The translations under genes were made by a program, and so were the position numbers. Shown piece after piece: positions 8,937 to 18,720 of a stretch of 64,000 nt of DNA. The stretch is from Sphingobacterium sp. UBA4616. Its GTDB lineage: Bacteria; Bacteroidota; Bacteroidia; Sphingobacteriales; Sphingobacteriaceae. The notes beneath the pieces are model-generated. The model was not told the origin of the DNA and made no database searches. It was given only the letters and a program-made list of their open reading frames with translations. Within the stretch, counting starts at the first letter, position 1; each line of letters starts with the position of its first letter. The stretch spans positions 310,001 through 374,000 of the forward strand of contig DGIS01000022.1 in NCBI GenBank assembly GCA_002386525.1, read 5' to 3'.

Positions 8937-11246
8937 TTATTCTTTATCCGAAGGTTTTAAACGTAATTTTAATAAGCTGTATACACCCAATGCAGCAATA
9001 CTCAACACGACAATCTCAAACATGGTGTCAAAGCCTCTGAAATCCACAAGAAGTACATTGACTACATTTTTACCCTTAGCAAGCACATAAGCATAGTCGC
9101 CGTAGAAATCACTGATATTAGTCGTTGTCGGTTCATGCAGGACACGGAGTGCTACCATGGACAGCAAAACACCAAAAATTACAGCGACTATGGCGTCACG
9201 AATGACGGTGCGTCTGTTTGCCAGATTCAGGAAGGAAGGGAGTTTAAACAGTACCAAGACAAAGAGTACTACCGTGAGGGTGTCTATGGTAAACTGGGTC
9301 ATCGCTAAATCTGGAGCACTGTAAAATACGAAAATAAGACATATGGCATAGCCTACGACACTAGTGGCCACGACTGCTGTCAACCGGGATGTGGTTCGTA
9401 TGGTCAATACAATAGCACCGATCAAAATACAGACCGTAGTTACTTCGTAGAAGCTTACGGGCGATAGCGTTTCCCATTTAATGTGGAGTGGCCCCCCGAG
9501 ATATAGCTGGTAGGCGATCAATACTTCCGCAAATAAGATGATTTTTAATAAATATGAACGCAAGTAGCCGTTGTGCATTTTGTTTGTGAAGAAAGCGGAG
9601 AACAATACAATTTCCTGTGCACACAGATTGATCATATATTCTGGAGAAATCTTATTGAATTTCGCAATCCAGGTCAATTTGTTATTACTTGGTCTGTTTA
9701 CGAAATAGAGTAGCGTACCGGCAGCAATTGTAATTGCACTTAGGAGCAGGATTAAATTAAAGCCATGCCAGATTTTTAGCTGAAAAACTTCCGTTTTGGC
9801 AAGTATACTTACCGCGGTTGGGCCTGCAATCCATTCACCAATAAGTCCGGGCATACAGCCAAAAATAACACCAAGAACGGCTAAAAGTAATGGTGGGATC
9901 CACATGGCTTTGTAAGGCAGATGGATTTTACTGAATTGTTCGGGCAACTTCCCCATAAAAGGTTTGATACCGGCCATAAATCCAGCGGAGACCAATAATA
10001 TATTTGTTGCGACGGCAGCCGCTGTCAAATAGAGAAATAAATCCGGTGCTGCGTGTAGTGTTGCCTCATAGATCAGATCTTTTCCAATAAATCCAAAAGT
10101 AAGCGGAATACCAGCACTGGAAAGTGCAGCAAGAAAACCTGCGATAGCGACAGGCATCAAAACCTTACGCAGTCCACGTAAAACCGTCAGATCCCTTGTC
10201 CCAGTTTCATGATCTATAATTCCCGTAATAAGGAATAAAGCGGCTTTATATAAGGCATGTACAAGTATAAAGACACATGCTGCAATAATGGCGTCCTTTG
10301 TACCAAGACCCAATAAAAAAACCAAAATTCCTAGTGCGGATATCGTTGAATAGGCCAAAACGCCTTTTAAGTCTGTTCTGAACAGCGAATGAAAGGCGGT
10401 GTAGAGCATGGTAAAGCCACCAATGGCCATCAGGGAGTACATCCAGATGGGGTTCCCTCCAAGAATCGGCGAAAAGCGGGCCAAAAGATAAATACCTGCT
10501 TTGACCATGGTTGCAGAATGGAGGTAGGCCGAGACTGGCGTTGGCGCTTTCATGGCACCAGGTAACCAAAAATGGAAAGGGAACTGTGCAGATTTTGTAA
10601 TTGCTCCAAGTGCGACCAAGCCAAATACCAAGGGGAAGAGTGGATGTTGTTGAATGAGTGATACTTTGTCGAGCAGTGCTGTAATATGATAAGTACCTGC
10701 GATATTACCCAGTAAAATGAAACCTGCCAGTAGAAAGAAGCCACCTAGACCCGTGATGGAAAGAGCGGTCAATGCGCTTTTGCGTGAATCGTTGTTGTCA
10801 TTGTTAAATCCAATGAGAAAAAATGAGCTGATTGAAGTCAATTCCCAAAAGATAAATAATAATAACATATTGTCCGATAGGACAAGCCCCAGCATCGCTG
10901 ACATAAATAAGCAGAGATAGCCAAAGAATCGATCGATATACCGATGCCCTTTAAGATAGGCATTCGCGTAGAAGAAAATACAGGCTCCGATACCGGTAAT
11001 CAATAAGGAGAAAAGTAGGGATAGCCCATCCAGTTTAAAATCCAAATTGATACCTAAAGAGGGCACCCACGAGGTTGACTGTACAAAATATGAGCCTCGA
11101 CCAATAGGTACAATATATTGAGCAAAATATAGAAATAGAAGTACCGGTAAGAATGCGAGAATAAAACCCCATTTGGTTTTTAGGAAACGACCAAATGGAA
11201 CAATAAGGCTCGATGTTATTAATCCTGACAGAACAGTAAATAGCAT
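8937..11246 (-). CDS. mrpA: Mrp Na+/H+ antiporter subunit A
   Basis: 769-residue NuoL-like subunit, first gene of the Mrp operon. The N-terminal two thirds hold the proton-pumping-type core with NMLLLFIFWELTSISSFFLIG, SAQFPFHFWLPGAMKAPTPVSAYLHSATMVKAGIYLLAR and LVHALYKAALFLITG, including the conserved Glu, Lys and His residues. The C-terminal part (from about residue 600) matches the MbhD/DUF4040-type region, ending in APDLAMTQFTIDTLTVVLFVLVL and a final MbhE-like segment. That domain layout is normal for MrpA of about 770-800 residues. It heads the run A-B-C-D-E-F-G on one strand. Confidence 0.96.
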   Translation of the reverse strand: MLFTVLSGLITSSLIVPFGRFLKTKWGFILAFLPVLLFLYFAQYIVPIGRGSYFVQSTSWVPSLGINLDFKLDGLSLLFSLLITGIGACIFFYANAYLKGHRYIDRFFGYLCLFMSAMLGLVLSDNMLLLFIFWELTSISSFFLIGFNNDNNDSRKSALTALSITGLGGFFLLAGFILLGNIAGTYHITALLDKVSLIQQHPLFPLVFGLVALGAITKSAQFPFHFWLPGAMKAPTPVSAYLHSATMVKAGIYLLARFSPILGGNPIWMYSLMAIGGFTMLYTAFHSLFRTDLKGVLAYSTISALGILVFLLGLGTKDAIIAACVFILVHALYKAALFLITGIIDHETGTRDLTVLRGLRKVLMPVAIAGFLAALSSAGIPLTFGFIGKDLIYEATLHAAPDLFLYLTAAAVATNILLVSAGFMAGIKPFMGKLPEQFSKIHLPYKAMWIPPLLLAVLGVIFGCMPGLIGEWIAGPTAVSILAKTEVFQLKIWHGFNLILLLSAITIAAGTLLYFVNRPSNNKLTWIAKFNKISPEYMINLCAQEIVLFSAFFTNKMHNGYLRSYLLKIILFAEVLIAYQLYLGGPLHIKWETLSPVSFYEVTTVCILIGAIVLTIRTTSRLTAVVATSVVGYAICLIFVFYSAPDLAMTQFTIDTLTVVLFVLVLFKLPSFLNLANRRTVIRDAIVAVIFGVLLSMVALRVLHEPTTTNISDFYGDYAYVLAKGKNVVNVLLVDFRGFDTMFEIVVLSIAALGVYSLLKLRLKPSDKE

Positions 11247-11655
11247 TTAGTCTTTGTTTTAATTTTTATTGAAGTGTTTGTTTTACTTGTCAATTAGAAC
11301 CTTCGATATTTCATCTTAGTCAACGCTAATAGGGCGATGAAGGTTTTTTGAAAGTTTACAATATAGTAAAAAAAAGCGACATTTTGGCGCTTATAGATCG
11401 TTTTTTCTATTTATAAATACGGAGAATAGTCTTTTGATTTAAATATGATTGAAATTTTTGAGGCCAAATATCACTAAATTATAGATGCTTAAAGATGATT
11501 TTATTGAAAAACAAGATCATTATGTACTGATATTAACATTTTATGCAATAAAAATGTCAAATCTTGTTAAAAAAAAATAAAAACTCTATCTTTAAAATAG
11601 TTAATCTGCCTACGAGGACTGTTTGCTAATCAATTTTGTTATACCCGTTAGAATT
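11247..11655. other. 409-bp divergent intergenic region, mrpA / sigma factor
   Basis: Lies between the start of mrpA (minus) and the first ECF sigma gene (plus), so it should hold both promoters. On the plus side a good Bacteroidota-type promoter is visible at 11564-11594 (listed separately). A short stem AACCTTC (11298-11304) with GAAGGTT (11339-11345) followed by TTTT lies in the mrpA leader area. On the minus strand it would fold in the mrpA 5' UTR; on the plus strand it looks like a weak terminator with no gene to terminate. Otherwise very AT-rich with no ORF. Confidence 0.5.
11564..11594 (+). promoter_or_regulatory. Candidate sigma-ABfr-type promoter of the first ECF sigma gene
   Basis: TTG at 11564-11566, a 20-bp spacer and TATCTTTA at 11587-11594. 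This closely fits the Bacteroidota pattern TTG-N19-21-TAnnTTTG (last base A instead of G). It lies about 60 bp before the preferred ATG at 11656. Confidence 0.45.
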
Positions 11656-12177
11656 ATGGGCCCAGAAGAGAAATTATTTAGAACGTATTATAGGAGTTTG
11701 TGCCATTTTGCTTGGAAATTTGTGGGGGAATCTACTACTGCGGAGGATTTGGTACAAGAAGCATTTGTTACATTCTTCAGAGATCAACAACGAATGGAAC
11801 AATCCGATGCATTTATACGAAACTATTTGTATACTGCTGTTCGATTTTCTTGTTTAAAGCATTTACGGCATGAAAAAGTAAAGGAAAAGTATTGGACTCG
11901 GGTTGAGTTCAACGAGGAAGATGGGCATTCGGTTGAGCGTTCCATTATTCATACCGAAGTGATTAATGAAATTTACCGGATTATTGCTCAAATGCCTTCC
12001 GCTTGTCAACAGATTTTTAAGATGGGATATTTAGATGGGCTGTCAAATCTTGAGATCACAGAAAGACTTCAAATCAGCGTAAATACGGTTAAAACGCAAA
12101 AACAAAGGGGCATGAAAATTTTGATGGATAAGCTGCACCCCGAGTTTTTACCCTTTATTATTTTTTTATTAAAATAA
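11656..12177 (+). CDS. ECF RNA polymerase sigma factor, module 1
   Basis: 173 residues from the ATG at 11656. I reject the upstream TTG at 11623 because alignment with the second sigma factor (23327) begins at this Met (MGPEEKLFRTYYRSLCHF against MQKEEILFKTHYNGLCHF). Region 2 is at about residues 5-70 (AEDLVQEAFVTFF). Region 4 with a helix-turn-helix is at about 110-160 (SCQQIFKMGYLDGLSNLEITERL, then SVNTVKTQKQRGMK). It belongs to the Bacteroidota-expanded ECF group that pairs with FecR-type anti-sigma factors and SusC transporters, which follow directly. The C-terminal tail FLPFIIFLLK is hydrophobic and shared with the paralogue. Confidence 0.93.
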   Translation: MGPEEKLFRTYYRSLCHFAWKFVGESTTAEDLVQEAFVTFFRDQQRMEQSDAFIRNYLYTAVRFSCLKHLRHEKVKEKYWTRVEFNEEDGHSVERSIIHTEVINEIYRIIAQMPSACQQIFKMGYLDGLSNLEITERLQISVNTVKTQKQRGMKILMDKLHPEFLPFIIFLLK

Positions 12178-12186
12178 TTTTAATTT

Positions 12187-12229
12187 CTTGTCACCCTCGA
12201 CGAATCTATAGGGTTTATAACCTATAGAT
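12187..12229 (+). promoter_or_regulatory. Conserved CTTGTCACCCT box plus palindrome before fecR 1
   Basis: CTTGTCACCCT at 12187-12197 recurs upstream of the second fecR at 23858-23868; in both cases exactly 32 bases separate it from the ATG. TGTCACC resembles the -35 element of some ECF promoters, so a sigma-dependent promoter inside the operon is plausible. In module 1 only, a perfect 9-bp palindrome (ATCTATAGG at 12204-12212, CCTATAGAT at 12221-12229) abuts the start codon and could be an operator or a translation-blocking hairpin. Function is inference. Confidence 0.4.
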
Positions 12230-13381
12230 ATGAAAGCTAATACCAATTACATAACCAAACTCATTAATAAATTGCTTCGTGGTCAAGAAACCATAGCAGA
12301 TCGGGATGCTATTGAACAGTGGCGGAAATCTGACAAAAATAATGATGAATTGCTTGAAAGCTTTCGGGATGCAAAAAATATTGAGGAGGATCTTATCTTT
12401 TTAGATAATCTGGACGAAGATGGTGCTTGGCGTAATATTCAGGAGACTACTCAGAGAATTAAGAAACATTATAATCCTATTCTCCGTGTGGCAGCTAGTC
12501 TTGTCGTATTGATGGGTATGTCACTCTTTTATATTTTTCATCAGGAGGGTAAAGTTTCGGAGAAAGTTGCAATTATCAGTTCAGTGAAGGGCGATATACA
12601 ACCGGCAAAGTCCGGAGCTTTGCTTGTTTTGGCTGATGGATCAATTATGTCATTGGAGAAGTCTAACAAAGCAGTTGATCCGAAAATAGTAGCCTTAACG
12701 AATAAAGCTAACATTGACCAAATCAATCACCCTCAAGAAGTGGCTGAAATACAATTTAATACATTGGTTGTTCCTAAAGGCAATTTTTATAAGTTAAATT
12801 TAGAAGATGGAACTCAGGTTTGGGTAAATGCTAACTCTCAGCTTAAATTCCCTGTAAAATTTAAAGAAAATGAGCGTCGCGTTATGCTAGAGGGCGAGGC
12901 TTATTTCGAAGTCGCTCATGAAGCTGATCGTCCTTTTGTAGTGGAGTCTAGAGGAAGCGAGGTAAAGGTGTTAGGTACACATTTCAATATTAACGCCTAT
13001 AGTAGTAATGTTCGTACGACATTATCCTCCGGGAGAGTTCAAGTCAGCCATTTAGGCAATGTTATTGTTCTTGAGCCCGGAGAGTATGCAAATCTGAAAG
13101 GTGAACTTCTCAGCAAAGGGAAAGCAGATATGGATCACGATCTTTCATGGCATAATAATCAGTTTTATTTTAAGAAAGAAACGATTGTTGAGATTGCTTC
13201 TACGCTGTCTAAATGGTACGATGTCCAAGTTCGATTTAAGAAAGATGTCGCAATGGATAAAGTGTATAGCGGTAATTTTAAACGCGATGTTACGTTATCT
13301 GAAGTTTTGGAAATGTTGACTTACGTCTGCGATTTGAAATTTGAGCTTCATGGAAAAGAATTAATTGTCGAAAACAAATAG
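12230..13381 (+). CDS. FecR-type anti-sigma factor with DUF4974, module 1
   Basis: 383 residues. The N-terminal cytoplasmic segment (1-80) should bind the sigma factor. A single membrane helix follows at about 84-104 (ILRVAASLVVLMGMSLFYIF). The periplasmic FecR domain (about 180-275) has the typical VPKGNFYKLNLEDGTQVWVNANSQLKFP and EAYFEVAHEADRPFVVE motifs. The C-terminal DUF4974 domain (about 310-383) begins at WHNNQFYFKKETIVEIAS. Such proteins relay the state of an STN-containing TonB receptor to the partner sigma factor. It lies 52 bp after the sigma gene and 155 bp before susC. Confidence 0.94.
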   Translation: MKANTNYITKLINKLLRGQETIADRDAIEQWRKSDKNNDELLESFRDAKNIEEDLIFLDNLDEDGAWRNIQETTQRIKKHYNPILRVAASLVVLMGMSLFYIFHQEGKVSEKVAIISSVKGDIQPAKSGALLVLADGSIMSLEKSNKAVDPKIVALTNKANIDQINHPQEVAEIQFNTLVVPKGNFYKLNLEDGTQVWVNANSQLKFPVKFKENERRVMLEGEAYFEVAHEADRPFVVESRGSEVKVLGTHFNINAYSSNVRTTLSSGRVQVSHLGNVIVLEPGEYANLKGELLSKGKADMDHDLSWHNNQFYFKKETIVEIASTLSKWYDVQVRFKKDVAMDKVYSGNFKRDVTLSEVLEMLTYVCDLKFELHGKELIVENK

Positions 13382-13437
13382 AAAGGAGTGCTTATGTGAG
13401 AATCGATACCTAACCTAGAGGTTTTAGAAGCAAAGTA

Positions 13438-13465
13438 GAACAGGAATGTTGCAGCATCCCTGTTC
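13438..13465 (+). ncRNA. Conserved leader hairpin upstream of susC 1
   Basis: Arms GAACAGGAATG (13438-13448) and CATCCCTGTTC (13455-13465), one mismatch, loop of 6. It ends 71 nt before the susC ATG. The same hairpin occurs 73 nt before the second susC (25134-25161), and the sequence between hairpin and start codon is also largely conserved, including AATTAACCACAAA. Probably a 5'-UTR regulatory structure; this is inference from the paralogue comparison. Confidence 0.5.
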
Positions 13466-13536
13466 CGAAATGATCAAAAGGCCTAAAAATTTTAAAGCGA
13501 ATTAAGTAAACCCAATTAACCACAAAGAGTAAATGT

Positions 13537-16500
13537 ATGAATAACTTACCATTTGGCAAAACTTGGCGAATGCTACCTCATGACCCACGGTTTTGTAAAC
13601 CTTTACGTATTATGAAAATTAGTACCTGCCTTCTTTTTGCCTTTGTGACCGGAGTTCAAGCCAACGGCATTGCACAGAAAGTTACTTTAAAGATGAAAAA
13701 TGCAAGGATTGAAGAGGCGTTGAACGCAATCTCCAAACAATCTAATTTGCAATTATTTTATGGGGAAAACGTTGATTCTAAGTTAAGGGTCAATGTGAAC
13801 TTAAAAAATGCTTCGGTAGAAGAAGCATTAAATTCTGTCTTGCGCAATAATCACATTGATTATAAGATCATTGCGAACACTATTTCAGTAAATGGTGATG
13901 AGGGCAGTCGTTTCGAACGTAATACGCAGCAACAGGTTGTTTCTGGTACTGTTAAAAGTCAAGATGGCAAAGGATTGAGTGGAGCTACAGTAACTGTAAA
14001 GGGAACTTCTATTTCAACACAGACTGATGACCTGGGCCATTTTAAGATCAATGCCGCTACATCGGCCGTTTTGGTTGTACGGTACGTTGGATTTGGCACT
14101 AGGGAAATTTCCGTGGATGGGAAGTCTAGCGTAAATGTCGTGCTCGCGGCTAATGACTTAAAATTGGATGAAGTTAATGTTGTTGCAACCGGATATCAGA
14201 ATCTGGACCGTAAGTTTTTTACAGGAGCATCTACAAGAATAGACGCTAAGGAAGCCGAACGTGCTGGGGTTCCCGATGTTTCTCGAATGTTGGAAGGACA
14301 AGCTGCGGGTGTATCCGTGCAAAACGTTTCCGGTACTTTTGGTGCCGCACCAAAAATTCGGGTCCGCGGTGCCACTTCTTTAACGGGAGATAATAAACCT
14401 TTATGGGTGATCGACGGTGTTATTTTGGATGAGGCTGTCAATATCTCCAACGAAGCGTTATCCACTGGTGATGCAAATACCTTACTAGGGTCCTCTGTAG
14501 CGGGCTTGAATCCTGATGATATTGAGTCGATCACTGTATTGAAAGATGCCGCTGCAACAGCGATGTATGGTGCAGCAGCAATGAATGGGGTAGTTGTGGT
14601 TAATACGAAAAGAGGTAAAAATACAGAAGGACAGGTACATTTCAATTATTCTGGAAACTTTACAACCTATATTAAACCTAATTACAATCAATTTGATATC
14701 ATGAATTCTTCGGAACAGATGCAGTTGGTTATAGATATGGAAAATAAAGGGTATCTCAATCACTCTCAGGTATCAAGAGCGGGAACAGGGGGCGTATTTA
14801 CAAAAATGTACAATCTCATGTACGAATATGATCCTAATACGGATTCTTTCAAACTCCGAAATGATGCACCATCACGTTATAATTTCTTACAACGTTATGC
14901 AAATGTAAATACGGACTGGTTTGATCTATTATTCCGAAACAGTTTTGTACATGACCATTCATTAAGCATGAGTTCAGGAACTGCTAAGGCGCAGACTTAT
15001 GCTTCGACTAGTTTTATGAATGATCCCGGTTACACGGTAGGTAATCAAGCAAAGCGTTTTACAGCCAATATCCGTAATAACTATAAAATTAATGATAAAT
15101 TGAGTACGGAATTTATTTTTCAGGGAAATATTCGCGATCAGCGTACGCCTGGAACTTTAAACCGTAATTCTGATGCTGTGTATGGTAGCTATTCGCGGGA
15201 TTTTGATATTAATCCATACTCCTATGCACTAAATACCAGTCGTATTATTACTCCATATGATGAAAATGGCGATTTAGAATATTTTACGCGAGATTATGCG
15301 CCTTTTAATATCTTCAACGAACTTGATAATAATTATATCAAACTTAAATTAATGGATATCAAGGTGCAAGCTGGTATAACGTATAAAGTCTTACCTTCCC
15401 TAACCTATTCTGCTAACGGAATGTATCGCTACTATAATTCCGAAAGACAACATATGATCACGGAGAATGCCAATCTTTCGAAAGCATACCGTGCGAATCA
15501 AGATCAAACGGTAAACGCAGGAAACAGATTTTTGTATGCTGATCCAGATTTTCCCAATACGGATAAATATGTTATTCTTCCCAACGGAGGTTTTTTCAAT
15601 GTCGCTAATAATAATATGATCAGTTATTATATGCGGCATAATTTGGAATTCAACAAAAAATGGAATGATCATACCATGAATTTGTTTGGAACCTATGAAC
15701 TTCAGTATGCGGATAAGCAGAGCCACGATTTTAACGGACCAGGAATTGAATATGGAAATGGTAATCTAGTTTTACCCGCATATCGGTACTATAAGAAGCA
15801 GATTGAATCTGGCGATGCTCCATTTGCTATGAATTATACCTATGATCGTAAACTTGCTTATGCTTTGCGTGGTGCTTATAATTATAAAGATAAATACTCA
15901 TTTAACTTTACGACGCGTTACGATGGTTCCAATAAAATGGGGCGTACGAACGTTGCTAGATGGCTACCGACGTGGAACGTTTCCGCGGCATGGGATATTG
16001 ATCAAGAAAACTTTTTTAATAGAGATAATAAGATTTTGTCTCGCGCTAGATTGAGGGGGACTTATGGTCTAGTTGCAAATATGGGAAATGCTTCTAATTC
16101 TTCGGCCGTTTTCTATAACGCCATTACTTATAGACCATATGACGGAGAAAAGGAAGGTAAAATCAATATCAATGGTTTGGAAAATTCCGAGCTGACTTGG
16201 GAAAAGATGTACGAGCTTAATATTGGTACAGATTTAGGTTTCTTAAATGATCGTATAGATTTGAATTTTGACTATTATAGACGTAATATATTTGATTTAA
16301 TCGGGCCAATTCGCACTTCAGGGATTGGCGGGCAATTTGAAAAATTAGCCAATTATGCAGATATGAAAGGTCATGGAGTTGATATTCAGCTTGGAGGATA
16401 TCCGTTTAAGGATCCAAACGGATTTACTTGGCGGACACAGCTTACGCTTGGTTTTAACAAAACCAAGATTACAAAGCTAAATGTAACTCGCAATATTTGG

Positions 16501-17232
16501 GAACTGATTTCTGGAGAGGGTGGGGCAATGATCGGCAAACCGCATAGAGGTCTCTACTCCTTAGATTTTGATAAATTGGCTGCCAATGGAGGTTATCCAA
16601 CCTATATTGGGACAGATGGTACTCCAGGGGAAACTTACTTTTGGTTTCAGGACAATCAAACGGAATTCTTGAAGTATGAGGGACCGGTAGATCCCACGCT
16701 CGCCGGAGGTTACTACAACCGTCTGGAATACAAAAATTTTAGCTTTTCGTTTTTGCTTAAATTTGGTTTGGGCAATATGGTCCGTCTACAGCCAAATTAT
16801 TCACCAGTTTACCTCGATATGTATAATGTATCAAGGGAACTAATCAATCGCTTTATTTATAAAGGGGATGAATATTTAACAGTAGTTCCGTCTACTCTCG
16901 ATGGACTAACAGCGGAATTTGACATTAAGAACGCCGCTGGGGATCGTACGGCATCTGTTTATTCCTATAACGCTTATAATTATTCATCAGAACGAGTTGC
17001 AAAAGGAGATTATCTGCGTCTATCGCAGATTTCAGTAGGATATAACATTCCGAAATCGGTCGTAAACAAGATTAAATTTAGAACTGCCCAAGTAAATTTG
17101 GTGGGAAATAACCTTTGGTTGATTTACTCCGATAAAAAATTAAATGGAGTAGACCCCGAGTTCTATAATAACGGGGGAGTAGCTTTACCTGTTCCCAAGC
17201 AAATAACTCTGTCTGTAAAATTGGGATTCTAA
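13537..17232 (+). CDS. SusC/RagA TonB-dependent transporter with STN signalling domain, module 1
   Basis: 1231-residue outer-membrane receptor. A 25-residue polar extension precedes the signal-peptide core MKISTCLLFAFVTGVQA. An STN domain (about 48-106, QKVTLKMKNARIEEALNAIS...) follows, then a carboxypeptidase-D-regulatory-like domain (about 130-205, VSGTVKSQDGKGLSGATVTV), a plug (about 215-360, with VPDVSRMLEGQAAGVSV and IESITVLKDAAATAMYG) and a 22-strand-type barrel ending in LSVKLGF with a terminal Phe. The STN domain marks it as a transducer that signals to the FecR/sigma pair just upstream. SusD follows after 11 bp. Substrate unknown; the metallohydrolase downstream suggests peptides or a protein-bound ligand. 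Confidence 0.95.
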   Translation: MNNLPFGKTWRMLPHDPRFCKPLRIMKISTCLLFAFVTGVQANGIAQKVTLKMKNARIEEALNAISKQSNLQLFYGENVDSKLRVNVNLKNASVEEALNSVLRNNHIDYKIIANTISVNGDEGSRFERNTQQQVVSGTVKSQDGKGLSGATVTVKGTSISTQTDDLGHFKINAATSAVLVVRYVGFGTREISVDGKSSVNVVLAANDLKLDEVNVVATGYQNLDRKFFTGASTRIDAKEAERAGVPDVSRMLEGQAAGVSVQNVSGTFGAAPKIRVRGATSLTGDNKPLWVIDGVILDEAVNISNEALSTGDANTLLGSSVAGLNPDDIESITVLKDAAATAMYGAAAMNGVVVVNTKRGKNTEGQVHFNYSGNFTTYIKPNYNQFDIMNSSEQMQLVIDMENKGYLNHSQVSRAGTGGVFTKMYNLMYEYDPNTDSFKLRNDAPSRYNFLQRYANVNTDWFDLLFRNSFVHDHSLSMSSGTAKAQTYASTSFMNDPGYTVGNQAKRFTANIRNNYKINDKLSTEFIFQGNIRDQRTPGTLNRNSDAVYGSYSRDFDINPYSYALNTSRIITPYDENGDLEYFTRDYAPFNIFNELDNNYIKLKLMDIKVQAGITYKVLPSLTYSANGMYRYYNSERQHMITENANLSKAYRANQDQTVNAGNRFLYADPDFPNTDKYVILPNGGFFNVANNNMISYYMRHNLEFNKKWNDHTMNLFGTYELQYADKQSHDFNGPGIEYGNGNLVLPAYRYYKKQIESGDAPFAMNYTYDRKLAYALRGAYNYKDKYSFNFTTRYDGSNKMGRTNVARWLPTWNVSAAWDIDQENFFNRDNKILSRARLRGTYGLVANMGNASNSSAVFYNAITYRPYDGEKEGKININGLENSELTWEKMYELNIGTDLGFLNDRIDLNFDYYRRNIFDLIGPIRTSGIGGQFEKLANYADMKGHGVDIQLGGYPFKDPNGFTWRTQLTLGFNKTKITKLNVTRNIWELISGEGGAMIGKPHRGLYSLDFDKLAANGGYPTYIGTDGTPGETYFWFQDNQTEFLKYEGPVDPTLAGGYYNRLEYKNFSFSFLLKFGLGNMVRLQPNYSPVYLDMYNVSRELINRFIYKGDEYLTVVPSTLDGLTAEFDIKNAAGDRTASVYSYNAYNYSSERVAKGDYLRLSQISVGYNIPKSVVNKIKFRTAQVNLVGNNLWLIYSDKKLNGVDPEFYNNGGVALPVPKQITLSVKLGF

Positions 17233-17243
17233 ACGATTAAATT

Positions 17244-18716
17244 ATGAAACTTACAAATCTTAAATATCTATTCTTTTCTTCAACACTGCTTCTCAACAGT
17301 TGTAGTAAATATCTGGATCAGCAACCGGATATGAGAGCAGAGATCAATACGGTTGATAAAGTCAAACGACTGATTACATCAGCCTATCCTTTTGGTAATT
17401 ATCTTGCTATGGCCGAAACTTATTCGGATAATGTAGAAGATAAAGGCGTCGGCGGACTTTATCAACCGGTTCCTTCCTTATACCGTTGGCAAGATATCAA
17501 CAACAGTGATACGGATAGTCCCAATAGCTACTGGAACAATTGTTATGAAGCTATCGCAGCCGCTAACCATGCTTTGGCTGCAATTGAAACTAATAATTTT
17601 GGACAGGAGATTGCTGCATTTAAAGGGGAAGCTTTGGTTGCAAGGGCATATTCACATTTTATGCTTGTTAATTTCTTTGCCAAAGTCTACGATTATAAAA
17701 ATCCAGAGAACAATACGTCTCCTGGAATTCCTTACGTTACTGAACCAGAGACTATTGTGATTAAGCAGTATGATCGCGGGACAGTTAAATCTGTTTATGA
17801 TAATATTCGGAAGGATTTGGAAGAAGGTTTAGCCCTTTTAGACGGGAACCCTGCAGAGTGGAATGTACCCAAATACCATTTTACACCAGCTGCTGCCCAT
17901 GCTTTTGCGACTAGATTCTATTTGTTCACAGGCGAATGGCAAAAAGTTGTGGACAATGCTAATAAGATTTTCGCGGGAGGAAATTTTGCAGGAAAATTGA
18001 TACCTTATAATTCCACGTTCAAGAAAATGACATTCGAGGAAGTACATTCAGTCTTTTCCAAGGCAGATCAGCCCTATAGCCTTTTGATCAATGAAACTTA
18101 TAGCGGTTATCAACGTTGGTGGGATAATCGCTATGCTATGGGTATAAATGTGTTCCAAAACATTTATAATGGTACAACTGCTGCTGGTGCAAAGTTCTAT
18201 AATTTTGGTGTCTCCTATGGTGCTCCACATTATACTACCTATATATGGAAGGAATTCTGGTATGTAACAAATGCCACCGCGAATACGGGATTTCCTATGC
18301 TTATGGTTCCAGTATTAATTACAGATGAGGCGCTAATGAATCGAGCTGAAGCCTATTTGGAATTAGGTAATATTTCAGCTGGTATAGCCGATATGAATTT
18401 AATGGCAAGCAATAGAATTGAAAATTACAATCCTACAAATCATGCTGTAACAGCTGCAAAGTCTAAGTTGTTTTTCGGGGTTCAAGATGATAAAGAAGCA
18501 CTTATTCAAACCGTTCTACAGTTTAAGCAAGTTGGTTTCATGTCTATGGGATTACGTTGGTTCGATATTATTCGGAAAGGGATAACAGTGAAGCATCTTA
18601 TCATTGCCAATGATGAAAGCGAGTCTTATATCGAATTGAAACCTGAGGATCCACGACGTGTTTTCCAGATCCCACAAGAAGCGAAGTTGTCCGGTGTTGA
18701 ACAAAATCCAAGGTAA
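17244..18716 (+). CDS. SusD/RagB surface lipoprotein, module 1
   Basis: 490 residues. The lipoprotein signal ends in LLLNSC with the lipidated Cys near residue 20, followed by SKYLDQQPD, the typical SusD start. Family hallmarks include GEALVARAYSHFMLVNFFAKVYD (TPR-like helices), the later EALMNRAEAYLELGN repeat, and the C-terminal LRWFDIIRKG and PRRVFQIPQEA motifs. SusD caps the SusC barrel and captures the ligand on the cell surface. It lies 11 bp after susC and 4 bp before the metallohydrolase gene, so one transcript is very likely. Confidence 0.95.
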   Translation: MKLTNLKYLFFSSTLLLNSCSKYLDQQPDMRAEINTVDKVKRLITSAYPFGNYLAMAETYSDNVEDKGVGGLYQPVPSLYRWQDINNSDTDSPNSYWNNCYEAIAAANHALAAIETNNFGQEIAAFKGEALVARAYSHFMLVNFFAKVYDYKNPENNTSPGIPYVTEPETIVIKQYDRGTVKSVYDNIRKDLEEGLALLDGNPAEWNVPKYHFTPAAAHAFATRFYLFTGEWQKVVDNANKIFAGGNFAGKLIPYNSTFKKMTFEEVHSVFSKADQPYSLLINETYSGYQRWWDNRYAMGINVFQNIYNGTTAAGAKFYNFGVSYGAPHYTTYIWKEFWYVTNATANTGFPMLMVPVLITDEALMNRAEAYLELGNISAGIADMNLMASNRIENYNPTNHAVTAAKSKLFFGVQDDKEALIQTVLQFKQVGFMSMGLRWFDIIRKGITVKHLIIANDESESYIELKPEDPRRVFQIPQEAKLSGVEQNPR

Positions 18717-18720
18717 TTTT

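Noticed and set aside
18658..18720. Extended N-terminus of the module 1 metallohydrolase
   Set aside because: It would overlap susD by 59 bp and bury the lipoprotein signal; the Met at 18721 matches the paralogue.
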